64,000 bases of DNA from Pseudoalteromonas holothuriae (lineage in GTDB: Bacteria; Pseudomonadota; Gammaproteobacteria; Enterobacterales; Alteromonadaceae). The stretch is taken from contig NZ_CAMAPC010000003.1 in NCBI RefSeq assembly GCF_945859825.1, positions 62,001 to 126,000 of the forward strand, read 5' to 3'. The stretch's first letter is position 1; each line of letters begins with the position of its first letter. This document shows, piece after piece, positions 1 to 10,400 of this stretch. The notes below the pieces were generated by a model that had not been told where the DNA came from, did not search any database, and was given only the letters and a program-made list of their open reading frames with translations. Position numbers and translations under genes: made by a program.

Positions 1-2758
1 AGTGATCAATCGCAGCCTCAACTTCCTGACAAGAATAGTTAACCCCATTGAGAATAATTAACTCTTTGCTACGCCCTGTAATTGCAAGTCCGCGCTGTTC
101 ATCTATTAGCGCAAGGTCGCCGGTTTTAAACCAGTGATCTTGGGTGAAAGCTTGCTGGTTTTCAGTATCATTAAGATAATAACCACGTAATACATTTGGC
201 CCTTTTACCTGTAGTTCACCCACTTGTCCCATTAAACGAGGCTCGCCATTTTCATCAACAATGCGAATCGAAAATTCAGGAACTGGGTGTCCGACATATA
301 CATATGGTTGGTCCACACTTTCGTGTGTTGCATCAAAATCTCTGTTGTATACCACTCCCGAACATGTTTCAGACATCCCCCATGTCGGCTTCATGGCATC
401 TTGGGCCAGCCCGCATTTTTTCAACATACGCATGAATTGCACGGCTGCATTAGCGATGACAGCCTCACCCGCATTGAGAATAAAATGAAGACGACTCAGA
501 TCCCAATGATATTCGCCGCTCATGGCCTTTAACTTATCTATAACCAATTGATAAGCAAAATTGGGTGCCCAAGTAATGGTCACTTGATATTCAGCGATTG
601 TATCTAACCAGCTCAGAGGCTGTTGTAAAATAAGATCTGTGTCTGCATGAATTTGTTCTGCAGCTAAGAACGTATCTCGGATGTGAAACATCACAATACC
701 ACCGACATGGTCCAATGGCATCCAATTAAAACTAATATCACTGTCGTTGAAGTGGTTGTGTTTGATAGTTGCTCTGGAACGAGTCAACACAGCTGCATGT
801 GTTTGTGCAACCATTTTAGGTTTGCCGGTACTACCCGAGGTTAACAGAATCAACGCAGTGTCATGTTCACACATTTGTGGTAATTGCTGACAGGGTGTCT
901 CCCCCTGTAATTGCGCATAACTGCACAAGTTCTGAAATGACTGACGCTGCGGCAACTGTTCATAAACCCCCTCATCGGCGATAATCAAACTTTCAGCCAA
1001 TTGACAAGAAATATGCTGTAATTTTGCTAAAGCACCTTGCTGACGTTCTTGCCACTTTGGCCACTCGCAAAAAACCGGAACGATACCACCCAACTGACAC
1101 GCCCAGAATAAGGTGATGAAATGCGCGTTGTTCTGTAATAAGAATATCAACTTATCGCCCGGAGCCACACCTTTACCCAGCAAGGCACTTAAAATACAAC
1201 GAGCATTATATTCAATCTGCGTATAACTAACTCGCTGTTCATGCTGCGACAATAAACGGACACCTTTATCACTGTTTGCGGCATCCAGTAGTGCATCTCT
1301 TAATAAATTGATCTGTGGTTTTTGTATTGTTAGCCGTTCACCATTAAGCTGCGCTATTACATTAGCATTACCCTTTTCGGGCATTAACGCATCCAGATTA
1401 ACTAGACGACAACTATCATTACTTTGTTTATTGGGCACCAAAGATAACTCAGTATGTCCTTGAGCACGCCAATCATTTAGTTGTTGTTCACATACCAAAG
1501 GCAATGCTTGCAATGCAACAAGATCGTACCCACCACTGACTAGCAATGGAAAAGCCGCCAAAAATACAACATGGTCTGGGTAGTAACAACTGGGCAGCAA
1601 CTGTTTCACGCGCTGACTAATATACTCTCGGCGTTCATCACTACAACGTATATAAGCGACTGAAATTATACCCTTTTGGGTCTTTCTATGCATATATTTA
1701 ATATCATCTAACGCCAAATGAAGGCTCAGATAGGCTGCGATTTCGGCCCCTGATATGCTGCTATCACCTTGTACAACTACACGGCTTTTACCTATATCGA
1801 TCTTAAACTGACCAGAGGGCTGTAACTGACCATTTAGGCCCAATTCAATTCCACTGTTTAGTTTACTTTGCTTGTCTTGGCAGATGCTAATGCTATCTAG
1901 CGTTTTTGAGTGATTTGCAACAAATCGACCCATCGCATCGTTTGCAAGTAAATGTCCATTTTCATCAACCACATTTAACTTATAGGATGCACTCATGTTT
2001 AGACACATATCAGTGCTGTAAACACCAATTACGGGATGATAAAGAAAGCATTTTGCATTGCTCAAATAACCCATACTTTGTTCATAACAACGCACAGTAT
2101 CGTTATTGATAGACCCAGAGTCAGTTAATACCTCTGGCGAGTTATCCTGCTGATAGAAAAGCACGTCAGCGCGATACGTATGATCGCTAAAACCCCGAGC
2201 TATCACTCTCGCACCACTGATAAGCGCAGCAAATATGAGGATGATTCGAGCACAATCGAGTTGCGCAAAATCAATACCTATCGTTCCTTGTGGCACAATA
2301 GCAAAACACTGTTTGATATGCGTTAGCTGCTGACTTATTTGCGCTTCAGTCAACCCGTACCATTGACCGTTATAACTGCTCCATAGCCGTCCTGGTGTTT
2401 CAGGCTCTTGCATCCGTTCAAAGTGTTCATTAAGCGGCGCGCGCATAAAAACGCTAAAATTGTCATTCCACTGCGCTGAACTTACCACCCACGAACCACC
2501 ATGCCACCACGTTTTGAGCTGAGCTAAAAACTCGCCAACAGCACCTTGTAAAAGTGCATCGCTATCTGCCTGACTCAAAAAGTCGAAAAGCTGCTTATAA
2601 GTAAGCTGCTGGTTGGCAATAATGGCCAGTGACTCAGGACTGCTACTTGCTATGTGTGCCAGCTGCTGCTTAAAGTTTTGCGTTTTAGCTTTTTGCTTAA
2701 GTAGTGCTTTGAGGCGCGCTTTTTGCGCGTCTGAACCTCGAGTTTGAAGTATTTCCAT
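1..2758 (-). CDS. NRPS/PKS-type protein 8 (partial): degenerate adenylation domain plus acyl-ligase (AL) domain
   Basis: The gene starts at ATG 2758, one base after the stop of protein 7, and stays open to the left edge (about 919 residues visible). The basic N-terminus (KARLKALLKQKAK) looks like a docking helix. Residues ~30-480 keep the outline of an adenylation domain: A1/A2-like text, a YVLD-like strand (YKLNVVDENG), an A8-like RVVVQG and an A10-like end. The ATP loop and A4-A5 pocket are missing, and the A10 lysine of NGKxD is replaced in VSGGYDL, so it should be inactive. A second, intact ligase domain follows from ~480: LTSGSTGKPK (~643), FNWMPLDHVGG, WAPNFAYQLV, WGMSETCSG and KTGDLA. 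This wording matches the acyl-CoA-ligase-type domains of trans-AT PKS proteins such as BaeJ/PksJ (family knowledge) and not amino-acid A domains. Carrier or ketosynthase domains probably follow outside the window. The substrate is unknown. Confidence 0.85.
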   Translation of the reverse strand, partial: MEILQTRGSDAQKARLKALLKQKAKTQNFKQQLAHIASSSPESLAIIANQQLTYKQLFDFLSQADSDALLQGAVGEFLAQLKTWWHGGSWVVSSAQWNDNFSVFMRAPLNEHFERMQEPETPGRLWSSYNGQWYGLTEAQISQQLTHIKQCFAIVPQGTIGIDFAQLDCARIILIFAALISGARVIARGFSDHTYRADVLFYQQDNSPEVLTDSGSINNDTVRCYEQSMGYLSNAKCFLYHPVIGVYSTDMCLNMSASYKLNVVDENGHLLANDAMGRFVANHSKTLDSISICQDKQSKLNSGIELGLNGQLQPSGQFKIDIGKSRVVVQGDSSISGAEIAAYLSLHLALDDIKYMHRKTQKGIISVAYIRCSDERREYISQRVKQLLPSCYYPDHVVFLAAFPLLVSGGYDLVALQALPLVCEQQLNDWRAQGHTELSLVPNKQSNDSCRLVNLDALMPEKGNANVIAQLNGERLTIQKPQINLLRDALLDAANSDKGVRLLSQHEQRVSYTQIEYNARCILSALLGKGVAPGDKLIFLLQNNAHFITLFWACQLGGIVPVFCEWPKWQERQQGALAKLQHISCQLAESLIIADEGVYEQLPQRQSFQNLCSYAQLQGETPCQQLPQMCEHDTALILLTSGSTGKPKMVAQTHAAVLTRSRATIKHNHFNDSDISFNWMPLDHVGGIVMFHIRDTFLAAEQIHADTDLILQQPLSWLDTIAEYQVTITWAPNFAYQLVIDKLKAMSGEYHWDLSRLHFILNAGEAVIANAAVQFMRMLKKCGLAQDAMKPTWGMSETCSGVVYNRDFDATHESVDQPYVYVGHPVPEFSIRIVDENGEPRLMGQVGELQVKGPNVLRGYYLNDTENQQAFTQDHWFKTGDLALIDEQRGLAITGRSKELIILNGVNYSCQEVEAAIDH

Positions 2759-2759
2759 T

Positions 2760-5700
2760 CTATTCTTCTAACCTTTCTAATAGCTGCTGCATCGCGTCTT
2801 CTGGCAATGTATCGATATAATCTTGTAGCTGCTCATCTGTCATAACTGAAACTTGTTCCCAATCAATAGTCTCATGTTGCTGGAAATCTTCACTATCCGA
2901 GTGCATGCTAAGTAGTTGCTCTAATGGTATTTGTGGCGACTCCAACAAATTCTCCAACAATGCACCGTATGCTGTTAACCATCGCTGCATTCGGGTTTGT
3001 GAAAATAAGTCAGACTTATATTCAAAGTGAATTTGCATCCCACTTGCGTCACTTTGCAACGACACTGTTAAGTCAAACTTGGATTGTCCGTAATCCCAAG
3101 GTACGGGTGATATTTCCAAACCCTCAACAGACTCATCATTAAACTGAACCTGCTGCGCGTTTTGCAGTACAAACATAACTTGGACAAGCGGCGACGCATA
3201 TTCAGGGCGTTTCGGACACACATGCTCAACGACCTGCTCAAAAGGTACATCTTGATTTTTATAAGCATCGAGCAAAGTGGTTTTAGTATGCATTAATGCA
3301 TGTAAAAAACTTTGCTGCCGATCAACTCTGTCTCTCACAACAAGCGTGTTAGTGAAAAATCCGACCACATTTTCTAGGTCGCTGTGAGGCCTATTTGCAA
3401 CCACAGTGCCAAGCGCAATATCGTCGTTTCCACAATAGTGAGACAACACAGCCTGAAACGCACTGAGTAATACCATAAAAGTGGTGACGTCGTGATTGGC
3501 AGCCAACGTCTCAAGGCGCTTAACTTGCTCTTTGCTTAAACTCGTCATTAAGTTAGCACCTGTGTGTTGAGCATCAGCACGCTCGCCATCAAGTGGCATT
3601 GGCATGACAGCGTTCATATTTGCAAGTTTTTGCTGCCAATACTTCAATTGCTCAGTAAAGTCTTGTTTTTTACCTCGTTGCCACGCCGCAAAATCAATAT
3701 ACTGAATCGGCAGGTCAGGAAGCACCAACGTCTCTGTTGTCGCTCTAACGCGATATAGCGATATCAAATCTCTTTGTAAAATACCATTAGACCAGCCATC
3801 GGTAATAATATGATGTAATACCAACATTAATATGTGCTGCTGTGGATTTTGTTCGTAGATAGTCGCTCTAATCAATAAATCATCATTAAATGAAAACGCA
3901 CGTCGGCATTCACTGTTCAGTGTGTCTTGTAACTGTTGTTCTGACCAATGGGCAACGTCAAAGTATGCGATCGGCAAATTCACATTTTCTAATATAGTTT
4001 GCGCTGGGTGACCCGCATTGTTTACAAACTTAGTTCTTAAAATAGTGTGCCTTACAACTAAATCCTTCAGCGCCAATTTCAGCGCATCCAGCATCAATGG
4101 GCCTCGAATCTCCATAGCCAAAGGTAAGTTGTAGCTTGCTTCCCCACCTTCAAGCTGAGATAAAAACCACAGTCGCTGCTGTGAATAAGACAAGGGTACT
4201 AAGCTGGCTCGGTTCACTGTTGGAATTAATTGTTCTTGGATATCAGCCATACATTCGATTTGTTTTGCAAGCTCTTCCAAAACCGGGTACTCAAAAACCA
4301 ACTGCGCTGGAAGCTCAGCTTTGTATGCCTTTTTATACGCAAATACGAACTGTGTGGCCATCAGTGAGTGTCCACCCAACTCAAAGAAGTTAGCATGTTT
4401 ACTACTGACTGGTCGGCCTAGTAGCTGGCTCCAAATCAGTGCAATTTCATTCTCTCGAGGTGTCAGTATGTCGCTGGCACTAGCCGCGTTTAATACATCT
4501 TCATCCAACTGTTTAAGTGACTGCGTATTCACTTTACCATTCATTGTTCGTGGCAAGGCATCCAATAAATGAATACGCCCCGGCAACATATAAGCAGGTA
4601 GCAATGCCCGAAGCTGGGAAACAAAATGGTCAGTTGCACGATTATGCGCATCCACCACAAACGCAATCAACGTACTGTTGTCATCTTGTCCTGCCACAAT
4701 CACAGCAGCTTGTTCAACACCATCAATACTATGAAGAGCTTGTTCAACTTCGCCTAACTCAATGCGATAGCCACGTAGCTGAATTTGCTTATCAGCCCTA
4801 CCGATATAAACCAACCGCCCTTGTTCATTAACATATCCGAGGTCGCCCGAACGATAGGCTGGCATACCTAATAAAGTTGTAAATTTCTGGGAGGTCAACG
4901 CTTCACGGTTTAAATACCCTTGACTGACACCTGCACCGAGCACCCATATTTCACCAGCACAGCCTCGAGGCACTGCATTGCCAGATTGATCTAGTACCAA
5001 AATAGTCAAGTCAGCCAAAGGTAAACCAATGCAACTGTCACCTAAGATGAGGTCTTGTGATGTTAATTTGTAATATGTTCCATGCACCGTAATCTCGGTA
5101 ATACCATACATATTAACTAACGCAACTTGCTCCAGTGGATAACGTGCAGCCCAGCCACGCAAAAGTGCAGGCGATAGCTTTTCTCCACCGAATATAATGC
5201 TATGAAGCTTGTCTAGTTGCTGATCCCTATCAGTGGCCACTTGCGCTAGTTGATAAAATGCCGATGGCGTTTGGTTTAAAACTGTTATCTCGTTTTCATA
5301 GAGGTAATCGAACAGGCGCTCAAAGTCACGCTCAACGCCTGTTGGTGGTATATAAAGTTGCGCGCCATATAGCCATGCCCCCCAAATCTCCCACACTGAA
5401 AAATCAAAGGCAAAGGAATGTAAAAGTAGCCATTTATCTCTATCTGTAAATGTAAATCCATGTTCAGTAGCGCTGAAAAGCCTAATTACCTGCTGCTGCG
5501 TGATCATCACTCCCTTTGGTTTTCCTGTTGTGCCTGAGGTGTAGATGACATACGCGATATCTTCGCCGCTGACGGCAGGAAGAGTCGCAATTTTTTCCGC
5601 TGGTTCTAGCGTAAACGGCAAAAAACTCTTAGGGTCTGTCCACCAAGCAGGTTTTTTACTGGCCACTACACAAGCAACATTCGCATCTTTTGCAATATAC

Positions 5701-7391
5701 TGGCTGCGTGCTGTTGGGCTATTTACATCGATTGGCACATAACACGCGCCAAGTTTCAACACCGCCAACATTGTAATCACTTGTTCATACCCTTCAGACA
5801 GGTATATAGCGACTTTGTCACCTCGATTAACACCAAGGTGAAGTAGGTGTTCTGCAAAATAGGTGCTATAGGTATGTAGTTGCCCATATGTAATACTTTG
5901 CTGTGGAGTGACCAACGCTACTTTTTGTGCAGCAACATTAGCCCAGTGCTCACAAGCTTGAGCCAAATGCGTGAATTGTTGTTCACTAGCTTGTAGCTCA
6001 CTACTCAGACTTTGTTCATCACTAAGTCCAATTAAACTAAGCTGTTGCTGTTCACTGACAATGACTTGGGTCAATAGATGAATAAAATCACCAAAAAACT
6101 GCTCAATAAAATCCATTCCGAATTTATCACGACTACTGCTAATGCGAACTTGTGTTTCCTCGCCTGGCGCAACAATGAATGAAAATGGAAAACTGTTTGC
6201 TTCTTCGCTTGCCAGCGGAGTAAAATTAACAGCATTTTTTGTCGCGCCATTTTCGCTGACTTGATTCAACTCTGTTGTTTTAGGATAGTTTTCAAAAACA
6301 TATAAGCAATTGAATAGCTCACCTGCCTTGTCGCTAGGCAACAACTTACTAATTTTCAGCAACGATACAAAGTCATGCTTATTTCTTATCCCTTGTTCAG
6401 TAAAACATTTCTGCAACCATTGCATAACCGTATCAGTATGCTGATATTGATAACGAACTGGCACCGTGTTAACACATGGGCCAACCATATTCTCAACGAA
6501 AGCAATATCAACATTACGCCCAGAAGTAACATTACCGTAAATGACATCGTCACGCGCGGTATACCTTGTTAGTAACAAACCAAAAACAGCGCTGTACAAA
6601 ACATTCGTAGTGACCCCACAGCGCTGTGCAAACTGTTCGCTTTGTGCGGTTAGTTTGTGACTAAGATAAAAATCACGATGCTGCGCCTGTTTGCTTTTGT
6701 CAGACGAGATATCGCGCTGGTAACCATAATGTTTAAGCTCTGTGATACCTTCTAAACCTGATAAGTAGTGCTGCCAGTATTGTTCAGATTCAACGACATC
6801 TTGCTGAGCAAGCCAGTTAATCATGGCTTTAAAACTTACGGTCGGCGCAAAGCCTGGCACGTGTTTTTGTACTCTTGCTTGATAAGCCTGTAATACATCA
6901 TTAATCACTATGGGCACAGACCAGCCGTCTGAAATCGCATGATGATGGCTCCAAACGAAACGATAATTCCCTGCTGACATTACAAATAACAACAACCGCA
7001 TTAAACCTGGTCGTTCAATGTCAAATCCTAGGCTACGGTCTTCAGCAAGCCAATTTTCATAAGCGTGTTCAGGATTTGCATTGTCAGTCAAATCAAACTC
7101 AACCCAAGGAAGTGGGATCTCTTTACATACCACTTGCATTGGTTTAGCGCTGTCAAACCGGCTAAAACAAGTTCGGAGTGTATCGTGTCTTTTTATGACA
7201 TCAAGCCAAGCATTTTGAAAGGCGTTTTTATCCAGCTCTCCTTTGATTTCATAGCCAACCTGAATATGGTACAGGCCCTCTCCGTGTGCTTGTAAACTCT
7301 TACTGACCATTACATGTTGCATAGGAGAAAGCGGATAAAATGATTCAATATTCTGCTTTTCCAGCTTGAATGGTTTTATTTGTTTTTTCAT
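2760..7391 (-). CDS. NRPS protein 7: C - A(Thr) - PCP - C
   Basis: 1543 residues. The first condensation domain (~15-440) has the active-site HHAISDG (~150). Its FYPLSPMQ opening is typical of domains that accept a D-residue donor, which fits the epimerase ending protein 6. The adenylation domain (~470-960) has VIYTSGTTGK, FDFSVWE, NQTPSAF, IIFGGEK and NMYGITEITVH. The pocket reads D-F-W-N-I-G-M-V-H, the established Thr code. The carrier serine lies in ELGGHSL (~1008). A second C domain (~1070-1490) with HHIITDG (~1195) ends the protein and must act on a partner in protein 8. The acidic C-terminus (MTDEQLQDYIDTL ... LLERLEE) pairs by charge with the basic start of protein 8. The start is ATG 7391, 29 bases after the previous stop. 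Assignment as a cytoplasmic megasynthase is certain; Thr is likely. Confidence 0.95.
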   Translation of the reverse strand: MKKQIKPFKLEKQNIESFYPLSPMQHVMVSKSLQAHGEGLYHIQVGYEIKGELDKNAFQNAWLDVIKRHDTLRTCFSRFDSAKPMQVVCKEIPLPWVEFDLTDNANPEHAYENWLAEDRSLGFDIERPGLMRLLLFVMSAGNYRFVWSHHHAISDGWSVPIVINDVLQAYQARVQKHVPGFAPTVSFKAMINWLAQQDVVESEQYWQHYLSGLEGITELKHYGYQRDISSDKSKQAQHRDFYLSHKLTAQSEQFAQRCGVTTNVLYSAVFGLLLTRYTARDDVIYGNVTSGRNVDIAFVENMVGPCVNTVPVRYQYQHTDTVMQWLQKCFTEQGIRNKHDFVSLLKISKLLPSDKAGELFNCLYVFENYPKTTELNQVSENGATKNAVNFTPLASEEANSFPFSFIVAPGEETQVRISSSRDKFGMDFIEQFFGDFIHLLTQVIVSEQQQLSLIGLSDEQSLSSELQASEQQFTHLAQACEHWANVAAQKVALVTPQQSITYGQLHTYSTYFAEHLLHLGVNRGDKVAIYLSEGYEQVITMLAVLKLGACYVPIDVNSPTARSQYIAKDANVACVVASKKPAWWTDPKSFLPFTLEPAEKIATLPAVSGEDIAYVIYTSGTTGKPKGVMITQQQVIRLFSATEHGFTFTDRDKWLLLHSFAFDFSVWEIWGAWLYGAQLYIPPTGVERDFERLFDYLYENEITVLNQTPSAFYQLAQVATDRDQQLDKLHSIIFGGEKLSPALLRGWAARYPLEQVALVNMYGITEITVHGTYYKLTSQDLILGDSCIGLPLADLTILVLDQSGNAVPRGCAGEIWVLGAGVSQGYLNREALTSQKFTTLLGMPAYRSGDLGYVNEQGRLVYIGRADKQIQLRGYRIELGEVEQALHSIDGVEQAAVIVAGQDDNSTLIAFVVDAHNRATDHFVSQLRALLPAYMLPGRIHLLDALPRTMNGKVNTQSLKQLDEDVLNAASASDILTPRENEIALIWSQLLGRPVSSKHANFFELGGHSLMATQFVFAYKKAYKAELPAQLVFEYPVLEELAKQIECMADIQEQLIPTVNRASLVPLSYSQQRLWFLSQLEGGEASYNLPLAMEIRGPLMLDALKLALKDLVVRHTILRTKFVNNAGHPAQTILENVNLPIAYFDVAHWSEQQLQDTLNSECRRAFSFNDDLLIRATIYEQNPQQHILMLVLHHIITDGWSNGILQRDLISLYRVRATTETLVLPDLPIQYIDFAAWQRGKKQDFTEQLKYWQQKLANMNAVMPMPLDGERADAQHTGANLMTSLSKEQVKRLETLAANHDVTTFMVLLSAFQAVLSHYCGNDDIALGTVVANRPHSDLENVVGFFTNTLVVRDRVDRQQSFLHALMHTKTTLLDAYKNQDVPFEQVVEHVCPKRPEYASPLVQVMFVLQNAQQVQFNDESVEGLEISPVPWDYGQSKFDLTVSLQSDASGMQIHFEYKSDLFSQTRMQRWLTAYGALLENLLESPQIPLEQLLSMHSDSEDFQQHETIDWEQVSVMTDEQLQDYIDTLPEDAMQQLLERLEE

Positions 7392-7420
7392 ATAATCACG
7401 ACTTTATTATTGTTATTCTA

Positions 7421-10400
7421 TTAATCACAAAGCTCATCTAAGAAATCATTAATTTCATTAAAGCTCATACCTGACTCAGGCACATCCGATGGAGTAAAGC
7501 AGCGCTCGTTTGACGCAGTGCACATTTCGATAATCTGTGTCAGCGCTTGTGCATATTGGTCAAGCCACTGTTGTATAAGTTGCTTACTGTGCATAGTTGG
7601 ACAATACCGGCAATGTAGCTGTGCCTGACCACCAACCACCATGACAGTAACCTCAAGCTGCTGCGGTCTAACCAATCGCTCATCGATATCCGCCCCCAAT
7701 GACTCTGGCGCAGCCTGAAAAACACTGTTGGTATCGATGACCTTATCCAACTGACCAAGGTAGTTAAACAACAACTGTGGTTCAGCTATTAAACGCAGGT
7801 TTCTTGCTTCAGGGTGTTCACTTAGGTAACGGATTTGACCATAACTACGGCTTTGTGACTGGCATTGACGCAATGTTTCTTTTATTTGAATCAAGGTATC
7901 ACTGAGTTGCAGCGCATCAACATGCAGCGCAACTGGATATAGTTCTGTAAACCAACCAACTGTTCGGCTCAAATCCAGCTCAGTATGTTGACGGCCGTGA
8001 CTCTCCATCAAAATACTATATTGAGGATGATGACTCATCTGATTAAGTGCCAATGCAAGTCCCGTTACGAACAAATCCTGTGTTTCTGTATTGAACTTAG
8101 TGTTGGCGTTACCGAGCAGTTGCGCTGTAAGCGACTCATTTAAAGAATAAGTTTCACTTTGACTGTGACCATAAGTATTGTCATCTGTATGGCGAGGCTG
8201 CAACGTAGGCAATAATGGATTATCAATGATTTGATTACGCCAGAACGATATTTGCTCGTCGACATTGATTTTATCGGTTGTTTTAATCACCCAGTCTGCC
8301 CACTGAGCAAAGTTGTGTTCGGGCAATGGCAGCACTCGGCCAGTTTGATTTTTGGCTGCGTCATAGGCAAATTCCAGATCGGACAGCAACACACGCCAAG
8401 AAACACCATCTACAATGAGATGATGACATACAAATACAAGACGATGCTGGCCACGACTTCCCTCTAAGTAGAGTATTTTTAACAGCGGTCCGCTGTTCAG
8501 ATCAAAACTACGTTGTGCTGTTTGAGCGATAGATAGCACTTGCTCCGACATGCAAACTTCTTCCTTGAGCTGAAAATGCTGCAAAACATCATCAACTGTT
8601 ACTGTTTTATTAATTTCAATAGTACCATCCGATAAATATGCAGACAATACATCATGAGTTTGTAACAGTTCGCAAACAGAGTTTTTAAGAGCCTGCCAAT
8701 TCAATAGCTCACAAGTAAATGCAAATGCCTGATTGAAATGGTTAGCATTACGGCCAAAATAATATAAGAACCAATGTTGTATAGGTAACAATTGTGCTTC
8801 TGTAAATTGCTGTTTGCCTGAGGTTATTGTTGCATCTTCGATTACCGCCGCTAATTCACGAATTGAGTTGTATTGATACAGCTGTTGGATACTAAAAGAC
8901 AACGATTCTCGTTTTGCTTGAGCAACCAGCTGAATCGCAACGATAGAATCCATTCCCAACATGAACAAATTATCTGTTACTGATAATTGATCTACTTTGA
9001 GTAACCTGATAAGTATTTCATGTAGTTTATGTTCTTTCTCATTGGCTGATTTTTCAACAGCAACATTCAGCGTTTGGTTCATAAACTCAGGCTCAGGCAG
9101 TGCCTTGCGGTCAACTTTGCCATTATCTGATAATGGCCAGCTTTGCAACGTTATGATTTGCTGTGGTTGCATATAATGTGGCAAACTTTCAGCAAGCGAC
9201 TTGGACCATAATACAACATCAGGGCGTTTACTCCCATGAGGTACGACATATGCGACCAAATGCGCATTTCCTCTATTGTCTTTATGAACCAGCAACAAAC
9301 TGCTCTTTACATCTTGCTGTTTATTCAGCTCCGTTTCGATTTCACCCAACTCAACCCGGTAGCCATTGATTTGCACCTGAAAGTCACTGCGCCCTAGAAA
9401 TTCAATATTGGCATCATCTAAAAAACGGCCCCGATCGCCAGTGCGATAAAGCCTTTGCCCTGACTGTGGATGCTGGATGAATTGCAAACTGGTTCTTTGC
9501 TCATCTCGCCAATAACCCAACGCCAATCCAACTCCTCCGATATACAGGTCACCTTCAGTCCAAACGGGACAAAGCTGATAATCATCATTTAACACGTAAA
9601 ATGACTGATTCGTCATAGCTTTACCATAGGGAATACTGCGCCAATGTGATTCAATATGCTGAATCGGATAGGTAATAGACCAGATTGCGGCTTCCGTAGC
9701 ACCACCCAAGCTATGAATTTTGGCTTGTTGTGCAATATGCTTGGCGTCGGCAAACAAATTCACCGGTAACCAGTCTCCAGACAAAAATACCTGACGCAAA
9801 CTGTTATGTTGACACGGTATCTGTGCAGAGCGCTCATAATCAACCCATAACTGAAAAATCGCTGGCACACTATTCCATACTGACACCTCATGCGCTCGAA
9901 CCAACTCACCCCAATGTTCGGGGTTACGACGTAATTCGACACTGGGTAAAACTAAGGTCATACCATGCTGCACACTGGCAAACACATCAAATACAGACAG
10001 GTCAAATGAAATTGAAGAAAGCCCCAGTACCGTGTATTTGTCACTTAACTCAAACCGATGGACCATGTCATTCAACGTATTTTGCACAGCCTGATGGGTC
10101 AGCATCACCCCTTTTGGCTCACCTGTTGAACCGGATGTGAATATGACATAGGCTAGATCACTGGATGTAACCGATTTTTTAAGTGGCACTGCGATATTCT
10201 GCTGCCAAACATGCTCTGCCGATAAATTAATAATCTTAAGTTTGGCTGCATTATATTGCTCATGACTTGCTTCATCGCACAAGGCAACTTGCACTTCTCC
10301 AAGGGTCAATACTTTGTGCTTACGCGCTATAGGCCAATCAGGGTCAACCGGTAAATAAGCGGCGCCTGACAAGCTACAAGCAAGCATCGCTATCACTTGT

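Noticed and set aside
1..2758. Sequencing frameshift as the cause of the broken A domain in protein 8
   Set aside because: The frame is open through the whole region, and both edges of the domain stay in the same frame as the intact ligase, so decay or deletion is a better explanation than a base error.
2760..7391. Protein 7 C-terminal C domain as a terminal (cyclizing) release domain
   Set aside because: It has a normal internal C-domain layout, an acidic docking tail and a following gene one base away, and the locus continues past the window, so it is probably not the release step.
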